From CAWIJK01 sp963836375 (GTDB taxonomy: Bacteria > Actinomycetota > Acidimicrobiia > Acidimicrobiales > RAAP-2), in assembly GCA_963836375.1 (NCBI GenBank), contig CAWIJK010000002.1:930001-994000 (forward strand): DNA of 64,000 nt, written 5' to 3'. Shown piece by piece: positions 52,788 through 62,179 of this stretch. The position numbers were made by a program, and so were the translations under genes. The notes under the pieces were generated by a model, which was not told where the DNA came from, searched no databases, and saw only the letters and a program-made list of their open reading frames with translations. Position 1 is the stretch's first letter, and each line of letters opens with the position of its first letter.

Positions 52788-53030
52788 GTGGCGTACGTCT
52801 GGGCCAGTCCAAAGCTCATCTCGGTCACGTGGTGCACCCGCGAAGACGGCGATGTCGCGACCTTCCAATTCGCCAACGGGCCGGTCAGCTCACATCGGAT
52901 GACGCTGACCAGCGCCAGACAGACCGCCGTTCAAATGTTCGGGGACGATTGCCTTTTCGAAGAGCGCTTCGACGGGGGCATTCGCTGGTCGATCGCCGGC
53001 TTCCAGGGAGACGATCGTGCTGGCCAGTAG
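52788..53030 (+). CDS. Small hypothetical protein after WhiB
   Basis: An 80-residue protein I do not recognise. It has an alternating strand pattern ('PKLISVTWCTREDGDVATFQFANGPVSSHRMTL') and 'QMFGDDCLFEERFDGGIRWSIAGFQ'. GGGAGCCG precedes GTG 52788, which is 12 bp after whiB. Its end overlaps the next frame by a few bases. Possibly a partner of WhiB. Confidence 0.5.
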   Translation: MAYVWASPKLISVTWCTREDGDVATFQFANGPVSSHRMTLTSARQTAVQMFGDDCLFEERFDGGIRWSIAGFQGDDRAGQ

Positions 53031-53088
53031 AAGGGTGCCGACATTGAAACTGGGCGGCAAGGCGACGGGAAACTGCCGCGAGGAGACA

Positions 53089-53364
53089 ATGGTCGTTCCG
53101 GGAGATCGGACCCGCCTCCTCACCCGCTGCCAACAAGCGATGAGCACCGCCGGCTTCAAGAACCTCACCGTGAACGGGACCCTGTTCCAGATCTATGGCG
53201 ACTATCGGAAAGCCACGACCTTGGGCCGACTGAGCGTCAGCCTGCAACCGGCCGGATTGGACACCCAGGTGGCGATGCGGGCAACCGCGAACACAGAGAG
53301 TGTGTACGCAATGTTGCGGAGCCCGAACGAGAAGATCCTCCGGGCCTTCAGGGAGAACCTGTAG
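53089..53364 (+). CDS. Small hypothetical protein, beta-rich
   Basis: A 91-residue protein with pattern 'MSTAGFKNLTVNGTLFQIYGDYRKATTLGRLSVSLQPAG' and 'VAMRATANTESVYAMLRSPNEKILRAFRENL'. GAGGAG directly precedes ATG 53089, favoured over GTG 53017. It may be in the WhiB transcript. Family and function not recognised. Confidence 0.6.
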   Translation: MVVPGDRTRLLTRCQQAMSTAGFKNLTVNGTLFQIYGDYRKATTLGRLSVSLQPAGLDTQVAMRATANTESVYAMLRSPNEKILRAFRENL

Positions 53365-53906
53365 CCACACCGTAACCGGGCTCTCGCGCCGTCCCAGCGC
53401 TGCCGCGCCGGCGCGACGAGTTGAACACCGGCCTGCAGGGCGAGGTCCGATGGTAAATGGACGGGCAGCGCTTCGCCGGCTCCAAAGCCACAGGCCACTC
53501 GCTCACGATGAGCTCGGAACCCCACCCGCCCACCGGATGCGTCGTGGAATACTCCCCGCACCGAACGTCGGAGCCCCCGAGGGTCCAGACCGCTCGGCGG
53601 CCAGTTTTCATCGATTAGCCCGACCACGTCGTATACCACCATCTCGTCCTTGCGAACTGTTGCCCACGGATTACCAGATTGTTAAGGTCGATCCAGCGAG
53701 TGTCACTCGACCGAAGGTAGTCGGCACATGGCAGTTCCGAAGGCACCCCGTCTCGCTGGACCGCTCATAGTCTCGATCATTGAGGGTGTCGCCAGCGGGT
53801 GGAGCGTTCAGGTAATCCGACCGGACTGCTAGACGGGATCCCAGCCCCCCGTCAGACCGTACGCGGCGGGCTGTTTCGGAGCGACCACGCAGGAGGAGTC
53901 ATCGTT
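53365..53906. other. Long upstream region of the YVTN/PKD surface protein
   Basis: About 540 bp with no supported gene, less GC-rich than the window average. A small dyad CGAGTG-T-CACTCG at 53697-53709 could be an operator. GGAGGAG just before ATG 53907 is the surface protein's ribosome binding site. The frame running upstream of that ATG to 53799 is not supported. Confidence 0.5.
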
Positions 53907-56018
53907 ATGCAGGTAGCAACCCCGAGGACGAGGCTGCGACTCGTCATGACCGCCGTCGCCTCACTCATGCTCGCAGCAAGTTTCCTACTCCAGTCGGCAT
54001 TGAGCCCGGCGCCGCATGCTGGCGCAGCGGCAGTGACGCCGACGGCGTACGTCGTCAACTACCAGGGCAGCAGCGTCACCCCGATCACCACTGCCACCGG
54101 CACCGCCGGTTCCCCGATCGGTCTCGGGACGACGCCATACGATGTCGCGATCACGCCGAACGGGCAGACCGCCTATGTCACCGACTACTTCGACGCCAAG
54201 GTGACGCCCATCGACACGGCAACCAACGCCGCTGGAACACCGTTCAGCGCTGGGTCACATCCCCAGGCCATCGCCATCAGCCCGAATGGGAACCTGGGAT
54301 ATGTCGCCAACTACACCAGCGGCACCGTGACCCCCTTCGACACGGCCACGAACACCGCCGGGCCGGCCATCCACACCGCTACGCCCGAGGCGATCGCTTT
54401 CACTCCGGACGGAACCACCGCGTACGTGGTCAACGGCGGGAGCAACAGCGTCACTCCGATCGACACCGCAAACGGTTTCGTCGGCAGCCCGATCCCCCTG
54501 GCCTGCTCGGGCCCCCAATCAATCGCCATCACTCCCGACGGGCAGACTGCGTATGTCGCGTGCGTGGACGGAAACGTGGTCCCCATTCACATAGCGCAAG
54601 GAACCACTGGGACGCCGATCAATGTAGGGAACCACGTCCCGTATGCCATCAAGATCACGCCCGACGGGCAGACTGCGTACGTCGTCCTCAATGGGAACGA
54701 CACGGTGGTCCCCATCAATCTGGCGACCCGGGCTGTCGGCACGGAGATCGCGGTCGGCAGCCAAGCCTGGAATCTCGCGATCTCCCCCGATGGCAAGACA
54801 GTCTATGTCGTCAACTACGGCTTGAACTCGGTCACCCCTATTTCGACGGCAAATAACACGGCGGGGTCGCCGATCGAAGTGGGCAACGGTCCCTACGCTG
54901 TGGCCTTCACGCCTGACCAGGCCCCCACGGCCGCCTTCACCTTCGTCGCCGGGACCCCAGGCAACCCGACATCCTTCGACGCCTCGGCCTCGTCCTCGCC
55001 GGTGGGCTCGATCGCCAGCTACACCTGGAACTTCGGCGACGGGACCATGGCCACCACGACGGGCCCCACCACCACCCATGTCTTCGCCGTTTCGGGCACC
55101 TACAACGTGACCCTCACCGTGACCAACACCCAGGGGACGTCCACCTCCCAGACCTTCACCGGCCAGACGGTCTCCAACAACGGGGGACCCTCGGCCACGG
55201 TCACCCAGAGCGTGTCGACCGCCGGCTACGACCTGGCCGGCTCCGACGGCGGGGTCTTCGTCTTCCCGGTGGGCCAGGCCAGTGGGTTCTTCGGGTCCCT
55301 GCCCGGGCTCGGGGTTAAGGTCAGCGACATCGTGGGCATCGTGCCCACGAACAACTTCACCGGCTACAACCTGGTGGGGTCCGACGGCGGGGTCTTCGTC
55401 TTCCCGGTGGGCCAGGCCAGTGGGTTCTTCGGGTCCCTGCCCGGGCTCGGGGTCAAGGTCAGCGACATCGTGGGCATCGTGCCCACCAACGACGACCAGG
55501 GCTATAACCTCGTCGGGTCGGACGGCGGGGTCTTCGTCTTCCCGGTCGGCCAGTCGCAGGGCTTCTACGGGTCGCTCCCAGGCGACAACGTCCACGTGAA
55601 CGACATCGTGGGCATCGTGGCCACACCGGGGGGTGGTGGCTACTTCCTGGTCGGGAAGGACGGTGGGGTCTTCACCTTCGGCAACGCCCCATTCTTGGGC
55701 TCGCTGCCGGGCATCGGGGTCACAGTCGCCAACATCACCGGGATCGCGGCCACCCACGACGGGATGGGCTACTACGTGGTCGGCGCCAACGGCTCGGTGT
55801 ACACCTTCGGGGACGCGACCCCCCACGGCTCGCTTCCAGGGCAGGGCGTGACGGTCTCTGACATCGTGGCCATCGTGCCCACCCCCGACGGCGGGGGTTA
55901 CTGGCTGATCGGCTCTGACGGGGGGGTCTTCGCCTTCGGGGACGCCACCTCGATCGGGTCGCTGCCGGGCCTCGGCGTCCACGTAAACAACGTGGTGGGG
56001 GCAGTGCCGACGGGGTAA
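53907..56018 (+). CDS. Secreted YVTN beta-propeller/PKD protein with DGG repeats
   Basis: A 703-residue exported mosaic protein. A signal peptide ('LVMTAVASLMLAASFLLQSALS') is followed by about seven YVTN blades of ~40 residues ('AYVVNYQGSSVTPI', 'ITPDGQTAYVA'), a PKD domain (~345-430, 'ASSSPVGSIASYTWNFGDGT'), then six DGG repeats of 43-46 residues ('SDGGVFVFPVGQASGFFGSL'). The first two DGG repeats are almost identical at DNA level (138-bp period from 55243). No LPXTG or transmembrane end is seen, so it is probably released or non-covalently wall-bound. Role likely adhesive or structural. Confidence 0.88.
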   Translation: MQVATPRTRLRLVMTAVASLMLAASFLLQSALSPAPHAGAAAVTPTAYVVNYQGSSVTPITTATGTAGSPIGLGTTPYDVAITPNGQTAYVTDYFDAKVTPIDTATNAAGTPFSAGSHPQAIAISPNGNLGYVANYTSGTVTPFDTATNTAGPAIHTATPEAIAFTPDGTTAYVVNGGSNSVTPIDTANGFVGSPIPLACSGPQSIAITPDGQTAYVACVDGNVVPIHIAQGTTGTPINVGNHVPYAIKITPDGQTAYVVLNGNDTVVPINLATRAVGTEIAVGSQAWNLAISPDGKTVYVVNYGLNSVTPISTANNTAGSPIEVGNGPYAVAFTPDQAPTAAFTFVAGTPGNPTSFDASASSSPVGSIASYTWNFGDGTMATTTGPTTTHVFAVSGTYNVTLTVTNTQGTSTSQTFTGQTVSNNGGPSATVTQSVSTAGYDLAGSDGGVFVFPVGQASGFFGSLPGLGVKVSDIVGIVPTNNFTGYNLVGSDGGVFVFPVGQASGFFGSLPGLGVKVSDIVGIVPTNDDQGYNLVGSDGGVFVFPVGQSQGFYGSLPGDNVHVNDIVGIVATPGGGGYFLVGKDGGVFTFGNAPFLGSLPGIGVTVANITGIAATHDGMGYYVVGANGSVYTFGDATPHGSLPGQGVTVSDIVAIVPTPDGGGYWLIGSDGGVFAFGDATSIGSLPGLGVHVNNVVGAVPTG

Positions 56019-56399
56019 TCACTGGACCGAGCCTCTGTCCCCCCTCTCCCCTGCGCCCCCGGAGCTCCTGTGTCCCCGGGCGCTCGGTTCTCGAACGTCA
56101 ATTGATGAGAACCCGAGCTGACCGAATCCTGAGGGAGCGAAATGCGGCGCAATCACCTGCAATCCAAATTTCGCCAAAACCAATTTGTGATAATGAACCG
56201 TGGACCTATCATTCCCGGCCCGGACATCCACACGGATTGAGAGACATTACGGGACCCGGACGCGATTGCTTCTCGTTGCACATCTGGGAAACAACTCGGC
56301 GGCCGATCCGCCGTCGTCCACATCAACATGCCGGACCCCCTCCACGTGGGAATGATTCAGGATCGCCGGATCCTTCCGTCGTGGCAGCGTCACGATTCG
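56019..56399. other. Gene-poor convergent region, lower GC
   Basis: About 380 bp between the convergent surface-protein and TetR genes. It is the most AT-rich non-coding piece in the window and contains no supported gene. A plus-strand open frame at 56328-56636 runs antisense to the TetR gene and is rejected. Confidence 0.5.
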
Positions 56400-57029
56400 T
56401 CAGTTCTGAGGACCGTTGAGGCGGGCCAACACGGCGGCTCGACCACGGGAAACGGCACCAGGGTCGTCGTGAAGGATGGCGACAATGTCAGTACCGGCAA
56501 GGATCACTCCGAGTTCGAAGGCGAGCTGTGCGGGCTCATCGGCGGTGCTCAGCTCGCCCCTGTCGGCGGCAGCGTGGGCCTCTTGAAGAAGGAGGTCGCG
56601 CCATTGCTGCTGAACGCGCGCTACTTCGTCGTGTAAGCGTCCAGGCTGCGCTCCTACCTCGGCTGATGCGGCGACGAAGAAGCACCCTCCGGGGAAGACT
56701 CGCCGCTCGACGAAGGAAAAGTACCCCTCGCAGAGCGCGAGGAGCCGCTCACGACCCGGCGAAGTCCTAGCGAGCGCGGGTCCGACGACTTCGGCGATGA
56801 AGTTCTCCCGCGCCGCGTTGATGGTGGCCAGCTGGAGTTCCACTTTCGAACCGAAGAGCGCATGAACACTGCTCTTCGCCACGCCGCTGGCCTCGGCGAG
56901 CCGGCCGATCGATAACCCTTCAAGCCCCTCGATGGTTGCGAGGCGCGCCGCATGCTCGACGATCCGGGCCCGCGCCCGGTCCCCGGGCGCCCGGGTTTGC
57001 CTAGCTGTTCGTCCCTGCTCGTCTGCCAT
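56400..57029 (-). CDS. TetR-family repressor
   Basis: A 209-residue TetR regulator. The N-terminal HTH is 'IVEHAARLATIEGLEGLSIGRLAEASGVAKSSVHALFGSKVELQLA', with the usual 'LFGSK' after the recognition helix. The C-terminal half resembles the TetR_C group with 'LALCEGYFSFVERRVFPGGCFFVAAS', where the Cys may be in the ligand pocket. ATG 57029 (MADEQ) is used. It is divergent from the methyltransferase gene with an inverted repeat between, so it probably represses that gene and itself. Confidence 0.9.
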   Translation of the reverse strand: MADEQGRTARQTRAPGDRARARIVEHAARLATIEGLEGLSIGRLAEASGVAKSSVHALFGSKVELQLATINAARENFIAEVVGPALARTSPGRERLLALCEGYFSFVERRVFPGGCFFVAASAEVGAQPGRLHDEVARVQQQWRDLLLQEAHAAADRGELSTADEPAQLAFELGVILAGTDIVAILHDDPGAVSRGRAAVLARLNGPQN

Positions 57030-57062
57030 TGGCCCCCGGTCCTTACAGCTCCCATTCCAGGA

Positions 57063-57106
57063 TAGACGGACGACCATCCATCCTATAGTATACGACCGTT
57101 CGTCTA
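57063..57106. promoter_or_regulatory. Inverted-repeat operator between TetR and methyltransferase genes
   Basis: TAGACGGACG (57063-57072) and CGTTCGTCTA (57097-57106) are inverted arms with 9 of 10 matches. The space between includes TATAGTATA, a probable -10 region, and CGACCATCC. The right arm is 5 bp from the methyltransferase ribosome binding site AAGGAG. A TetR operator is likely, though the exact bound dyad is not certain. Confidence 0.65.
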
Positions 57107-57117
57107 AGGAGTGGACC

Positions 57118-57915
57118 ATGGCCCAGGAAACGAGCACGAGCCGCGACTGGCGAGAGGCCGGGCAGGCCTGGGGAGACCGGGCAACCGACTGGGCGTACCT
57201 GTGGGAGCCCTACGCCCGATCGGCCAACCAGGCGGTCTTCGACCAACTCGCCGTCGCCGATGGCACGCGGTTGCTGGACATCGCCTGCGGGTCAGGCTTC
57301 GCCGCGCATCTGGCGAGCGAGCGTGGCGCAGCCGTCTCGGGCATCGACGCCTCTGAGGGCCTCGTGACCATCGCCCGCGCCCGCACGCCGAAGGGCGACT
57401 TCCGTGTGGGTGACATGTTCGCCTTGCCGTTCCCCGACGCGTCCTTCGAGACGGCCACCAGCTTCAACGGGATCTGGAAAGGCTGCGAGGGGGCCCTGCT
57501 CGAAGCGCGCCGGGTAGTGGTCCCGGGAGGCCGGCTCGGCCTAACTTTCTGGGGCCAGTTCGAGCACCTCGGCCTCATGCCGTACTTCGTCAAGGTGATC
57601 GAGCTTTCAGAAGCCTCCCACGCCGCGGCCAACGTGGAACACGGCGACACCCAGAACGTGATCGAGGACATGTTGAAGGCCACTGGGTTCGAACGCCTCG
57701 AGCGGGGGACCGTCACCGTCGTCAACGAATGGCCCGACACCGAAATCGCCGTCCGCGCGCTCGTGGCGGCCGGCCCTTCGGTTCCGGCGATACGGGCAGT
57801 CGGTCTCGATGACTTCTGCGACGGCTTACGCAGCGTCATCGAACCGATGCAGGTTCCTGGGATCGGGATCCGCATCACCTCCGAGTTCGACTGGATCACG
57901 GCTTACTCTCGGTAG
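57118..57915 (+). CDS. SAM-dependent methyltransferase
   Basis: A 265-residue class I methyltransferase. SAM motif I is 'LLDIACGSGFAA' (~53), motif II-like acidic 'GIDAS', then 'GDMFALPFPDASFETATSFNGIWKGCEGALLEARRVVVPGGRL', the ubiE-type post-I pattern. AAGGAG lies 6 bp before ATG 57118. The divergent TetR regulator suggests induction by a small molecule, perhaps a toxic compound that this enzyme methylates. Substrate unknown. Confidence 0.9.
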   Translation: MAQETSTSRDWREAGQAWGDRATDWAYLWEPYARSANQAVFDQLAVADGTRLLDIACGSGFAAHLASERGAAVSGIDASEGLVTIARARTPKGDFRVGDMFALPFPDASFETATSFNGIWKGCEGALLEARRVVVPGGRLGLTFWGQFEHLGLMPYFVKVIELSEASHAAANVEHGDTQNVIEDMLKATGFERLERGTVTVVNEWPDTEIAVRALVAAGPSVPAIRAVGLDDFCDGLRSVIEPMQVPGIGIRITSEFDWITAYSR

Positions 57916-57991
57916 TCCCCCTGCGCTGATCGCGAGGGCGATCCGTGCACCGTCCGCCACGATCTACGTTGTTGCTGGTCAAGGACCGGGT

Positions 57992-58064
57992 GGGCGCTGG
58001 GGGACTCGAACCCTCGACCTCAGCCGTGTGAAGGCTGCGCTCTAACCAGCTGAGCTAAGCGCCC
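57992..58064 (-). tRNA. tRNA-Val (anticodon CAC)
   Basis: A 73-nt cloverleaf on the minus strand. Acceptor GGGCGCT/AGCGCCC pairs fully, the D-arm is GCTCAGCTGGTTAGAGC, the anticodon stem CAGCC/GGCTG holds loop TTCACAC with anticodon CAC (reads GUG, valine), and the T-arm is GAGGG-TTCGAGT-CCCCC with one A-C mismatch. No encoded CCA. A CTTTTGG run and GGGCG follow on the other side. Confidence 0.95.
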
Positions 58065-58165
58065 TTTTGGGTCGCCCGTGGGCGTGATGAGGTGAATGAC
58101 GTTAGCGCGGGTGCCAGGGACGCGGTTTCTGTGGTCGATCCGGCGGCCACTAACCTGGCTCTTGC

Positions 58166-59035
58166 ATGCCTGACGATCCCACGGACAGCGCGAACGGCGA
58201 GAGTGGCGCAGCACAAGATCCTGAGGCCACCCTCCCACCCTCCCCTCTGGGCCGCCTCTCCCAGGCGTACTTCAAGCTCTCGGGAGGTAGGTCGAAGGCC
58301 GACCCGGACCCCGATCCGGACCGCCCGCTGACCGACAGGGAGCTCAAGGCCAAGGTCACCAAGATCGATCAGACCGAACGCAGGATCGGGTACCTCGGGG
58401 CCGGCCTGGGCGCCGTCATGGCGCTGACCTTCACCGTCCCCTACATCAGCAATCCCAAGGAGGGCGCCAAGGTCACGGCCGCCACCCATGCGCAGATCGT
58501 GTCGAAGAGCTGCGGCGTGCGCTATCAATTCCAGGCCAAGACGGCGAGCCATGTCGCCCGCTGTGTTCCGATCATCTACTCGCGCACCTACTGGTTCGTC
58601 ACCCTCCTGATCCTGCTGGCCTTCCCGCTCGCCATCTTGGTGACCGTTCGTATCGGCCGCCGGGCACCCCTGGCCTACGCGGCACTGATGACCGGGCTGG
58701 CCTTCGAGGTGACCCTGGGTCTCTTCGGCCTCCCCTTCCTCGCCGCCGGAGCGTGGCTGCTCATCCGGGCCTGGAAGAGCCAGCGCTACGGATCGCCCAC
58801 CGCCAAGCGTGGGGATCCGCCGCTCCAGCTGAGCGGGCGCGGGGCCACCGGCAAGGCCGCCGTGAACGGCTCGTCAACGACGACCGGCCCCGCCCGGGGC
58901 AAGGCCCCGGCCAACGGCCGGCGCACCAAGAAGCCCCAGGCAGCGCCGACCGACGCGAGCCGACGCCCAACGGCCCCCAACAAGCGCTACACCCCCAAAG
59001 CCCCGCCCAAGAAGAAGGTCCCGCCGCCGACGTGA
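58166..59035 (+). CDS. Membrane protein with basic, disordered C-terminus
   Basis: A 289-residue protein. A polar N-terminal half (~1-70) is followed by a membrane helix 'IGYLGAGLGAVMALTFTVPYI' (~72-92), an external loop with two Cys ('KSCGVRYQ', 'VARCVP') that could form a disulfide, and helices 'YWFVTLLILLAFPLAILVTV' and 'TGLAFEVTLGLFGLPFLAAGAW'. The last ~90 residues are Lys/Pro/Ala-rich ('GRRTKKPQAAP', 'PPKKKVPPP'), probably disordered or nucleic-acid/wall-facing. ATG start. Family not recognised. Confidence 0.72.
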   Translation: MPDDPTDSANGESGAAQDPEATLPPSPLGRLSQAYFKLSGGRSKADPDPDPDRPLTDRELKAKVTKIDQTERRIGYLGAGLGAVMALTFTVPYISNPKEGAKVTAATHAQIVSKSCGVRYQFQAKTASHVARCVPIIYSRTYWFVTLLILLAFPLAILVTVRIGRRAPLAYAALMTGLAFEVTLGLFGLPFLAAGAWLLIRAWKSQRYGSPTAKRGDPPLQLSGRGATGKAAVNGSSTTTGPARGKAPANGRRTKKPQAAPTDASRRPTAPNKRYTPKAPPKKKVPPPT

Positions 59036-59039
59036 GGGG

Positions 59040-59678
59040 TCAGGCCGCCGGCGACCCCTGAGTGCGGGGACCGGACGCACCCCGCGCGGGGTCGGTCATG
59101 AGGGCCGACCGCAGGAGCCCGAGCACATCGGCCCGGCGTCGGACCAACGAGCGGGCGGACGGTTCCTCGCCCAGAGCCCGCAACACCTCCACCTCGGTCA
59201 CCATCCCGATCACCGTCGAGTAGATGGCCAACAGCAGCAGACGGGGGTCGTGGCGCCGCATGGTCCCGGCGTCCATCTCGGCCTGCAAGAAGTCGGTCGC
59301 CCGCTGGACGAGTGGGTCCAGGGCCACGGTCATCTGGGTGGCGGCCGGGGGGCCCAGCCGGGCCACCTCGCGCAGGAGCCCGAGCAGTTCGGGCCGTCGG
59401 GCGGCGAGACGGAAGACCGAGCGCACCACCGCCTCCACCCGCTCCCAGCCACCCCCGGCCCCGTCCAAGGCGGCTTGCATGGCGTCGGCCAGCTCGCCGG
59501 CGCTGCGGTCGATCACCGCCTCCATCAGGGCTTCTTTACTGGGGAACCAGTAGAGGATGCTCTGCTTGGTGAGGTCGAGGGCCCCGGCGAGGGCGTCGAG
59601 CGAGGTGGCCTCGTACCCACGGGTGCCGAACGACTGCAGGGCGGCGTCGAGGATGCGGTCCGGCGTGCTGCTGGCCAT
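59040..59678 (-). CDS. TetR-family repressor of the acyl-CoA reductase operon
   Basis: A 212-residue TetR regulator. The HTH is 'ILDAALQSFGTRGYEATSLDALAGALDLTKQSILYWFPSKEALMEA'. Its ATG at 59678 touches a perfect 16-bp palindrome, and no ribosome binding site is visible, so the transcript is probably leaderless. The fatty acyl-CoA reductase is divergent from it across two similar operators. It likely senses a fatty acyl-CoA or related lipid. The last ~20 residues are disordered. Confidence 0.9.
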   Translation of the reverse strand: MASSTPDRILDAALQSFGTRGYEATSLDALAGALDLTKQSILYWFPSKEALMEAVIDRSAGELADAMQAALDGAGGGWERVEAVVRSVFRLAARRPELLGLLREVARLGPPAATQMTVALDPLVQRATDFLQAEMDAGTMRRHDPRLLLLAIYSTVIGMVTEVEVLRALGEEPSARSLVRRRADVLGLLRSALMTDPARGASGPRTQGSPAA

Positions 59679-59715
59679 CTACCATATGGTAGACAAAGTC
59701 CCTACCAGATGGTAG
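59678..59715. promoter_or_regulatory. Two TetR-type operators between repressor and reductase genes
   Basis: TCTACCATATGGTAGA (59678-59693) is a perfect 16-bp palindrome. CTACCAGATGGTAG (59702-59715) is the same site with one centre change. Dyad centres are 23 bp apart, about two helix turns. They cover the start of the TetR gene and an ATG at 59709 ahead of the reductase. This matches co-operative TetR dimer binding and dual control. Confidence 0.8.
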
Positions 59716-59726
59716 ACCATCGGGCC

Positions 59727-62179
59727 ATGGTCATCGGCGACGAGCTGGCCGCCAAGCGCTTCTTCATCACCGGCGCCACCGGCTTTCTGGGCACTGCCCT
59801 GGTCGAGCGCATCTTGCGCTGCCTGCCCGACGCCGAGGTCGTCGTCCTGATCCGACCGGGCCGTCGGGCCACCGCGGCACAACGGGCCGCCCGGGAGATC
59901 CTCAAGAACGACTGCTTCGACCGCCTCCGCCACGAGCTCGGGGACCGGTTCGACGACGAGGTGGGGGCCCGGCTCGTGGCGGTGGCCGGCGACGTCGGAC
60001 GCGACGGGCTCGGCCTCGACCCCGACGGCCGCCGCCTGCTGGCCGCCTGCGACGTGGTCGTCCACTCAGCCGCCACGGTGAGCTTCGACGCCCCCCTCGA
60101 CCAGGCCGTCGAGATCAACCTCCTCGGGCCGGCCCGGGTGGCGGCCGAGGTCGCCCGGGCCCGGGCCGAAGCGGCGGCCGGCGGCGAGAGCGGGCCGGCC
60201 CACCTGATCGCCGTGTCCACCGCCTACGTTGCCGGGACCCACCAGGGGGAGGCCAAAGAGGAGCTCCTCGACGCCAACCGCTTCTCGCTCGACGTCGACT
60301 GGGAGGCCGAGGTGGCCAACGCCCGGCGCCTGCGGGCCGACTTCCAGGCCGAGTCCCGGCGAAAGGGCCAGCTGGCCGCGTTCATGAAGAAGGCCCGCGA
60401 GGAGCTGGGGGCGGCCGGGGACCACCTGCTGGCCTCTCGCAGCGAGAAGCTGCGCGAGGAGTGGGTGAAGCGTCAGCTCGTCGACGCCGGGACGTCGAGG
60501 GCCCAGGCCCTCGGGTGGCCCGACGCCTACCCGTTCACCAAGGCCCTGGGCGAGCGGGCGCTCATCGCCGGACACGGGATCGGCACCGCCACCGAGGCCG
60601 ATGCGGTGCCGCTGACCATCGTGCGGCCCTCGATCATCGAGTCGGCCCTGGCCGAGCCGCGACCGGGTTGGATCCGCGGCTTTCGGATGGCCGAGCCGAT
60701 CATCGTCTCGTACGCCCGCGGACTGCTCCGGGAGTTCCCCGGCGTGCCCGAGGGGGTCACCGACGTCATCCCGGTGGACATGGTGGTGGCGGCCATCGTG
60801 GCCGTGGCCGCCACCGGACCCGACCCCTCGGGTCCCACCGTGTACCACGTGGCCTCGGGGGTCCGGAACCCGTTGCGCTACGGCCGGCTGGTCGAGCTGG
60901 CCACCGACTGGTTCCAGCGCCACCCCCTCTACGACGACCGGGGCCAGCCGATCAGCGTGCCGGAGTGGTCCTTCCCCGGTCGGGGCCGGGTCCAGCGCCA
61001 GCTGCAGCGGGCCAACCAGGGCGATGGACGCGGTCGAACGGCTGATCACCACCCTTCCCGTCCGCGGACGCCAGGCCGCAGCTCTCGGCCCGGCTCGAGG
61101 ATCGCAACGCCCAGGCCAAGCGGGCCCTCGGCTACGTCGAGCTCTACGGGGCCTACACCGAGACCGAAGCCCGCTACCGGGTCGACCGGCTGCTCGTCTT
61201 GTGGGACTCGCTGAGCGACGGGGACCGGGAGCGCTTCTGCTTCGACCCGGTGGTCATCGACTGGGCCCACTACGTCCACGACGTGCACCTGCCCTCGGTC
61301 ATCGAGCACGCCCGGGTGCGCACCACCTCGGCGAAGTCGGTGGTGGCCAGCCGACCGGAGCGGGCCCGCGCCGCCATCCTCTCCTCCGACCGGCACCTGG
61401 CCGTCTTCGACCTCGAGCACACCCTCATCGCCTCCAACGTCGTCGACACCTACGCCTGGCTGGCCAGCCGTCACCTGTCCGCCCCCAAGCGGGTCGAAGT
61501 TCGTCGCCGACCTGGTGCGCGAAGGTCCGTCGCTCCTGGCCCTCGACCGCCGGGACCGGGGTGACTTCCTGCGCTCGTTCTACCGCCGCTACGAGGACGC
61601 CCCGGTGGCCGTCCTCGAAGAAGACTCCTGGGAGCTGTTCCACCGCCAGCTGCTGACCCGGTCGTTCCCGGCCGGGTTCGCCCGGGTGCGCGAGCACCGC
61701 CGGCTGGGGCACCGCACGCTGCTCATCACCGGGGCTCTCGACTTCGTCATCGCCCCCCTCCGGCCGCTGTTCGACGACATCGTCTGCGCCCGGCTCTCCG
61801 AGAGCGACGGCCGCTTACCGGCCGACTCGAGGAGCTGCCGCCGATCGGCGAGGCCCGGGCCCTGGTCCTGGCCGACTACGCCGCCAAACACGGCCTCTCG
61901 CTGGAGGAGTCGGTCGCCTACGCCGACTCGGCCAGCGACCTGGCCATGCTCGAGGCGGTCGGGTTCCCCGTCGCCGTCAACCCCGAGTCCCGCCTGGCCG
62001 CCATCGCCCGGCGCCGGGGCTGGCACGTCGAGCACTGGGCGAGGGCCGCGGGGGGCTCGCACCGGCCCCTCCCTCTCGGCCCGCTGGACTCGGTCCTCCC
62101 CGGCGGTGGCCGGCGGACGGCCACCGAGCGGGCGGCGGCCAGGGCCATCGCCACCGGCACCCTCGGGGCGACGTCGTGA
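59727..62179 (+). pseudogene. Fatty acyl-CoA reductase fused to HAD phosphatase domain (frameshifted in this sequence)
   Basis: About 817 residues when read across breaks. N-terminal NAD(P)-binding reductase: 'KRFFITGATGFLGTALVERIL', 'VVVHSAATVSFDAPL', 'VSTAYVAGT', active-site 'YPFTKALGE' (YxxxK) and 'VIPVDMVV', as in male-sterility/FAR proteins. C-terminal HAD-IB part: 'LAVFDLEHTLIASNVVDTYAWLAS' then 'TLLITGALDFVIAPL' and 'VAYADSASDLAMLEAVG'. The frame shifts near 61017, 61080, 61495 and 61812. Three of these are an extra base and the one at 61812 is a missing base; each fix restores conserved sequence. Fused SDR-HAD proteins are known in actinomycetes. ATG 59727 (or 59709 within the operator) begins it. 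Its stop overlaps the dehydrogenase GTG (GTGA). Confidence 0.85.

Noticed and set aside
53799..53906. Extended start for the YVTN protein
   Set aside because: GGAGGAG and a typical signal peptide support ATG 53907.
56328..56636. 102-codon plus-strand ORF
   Set aside because: Antisense to the C-terminus of the TetR gene, without a ribosome binding site.
57992..58064. Integration site (att) at tRNA-Val
   Set aside because: No integrase gene or second copy of the tRNA 3' end was found in the window.
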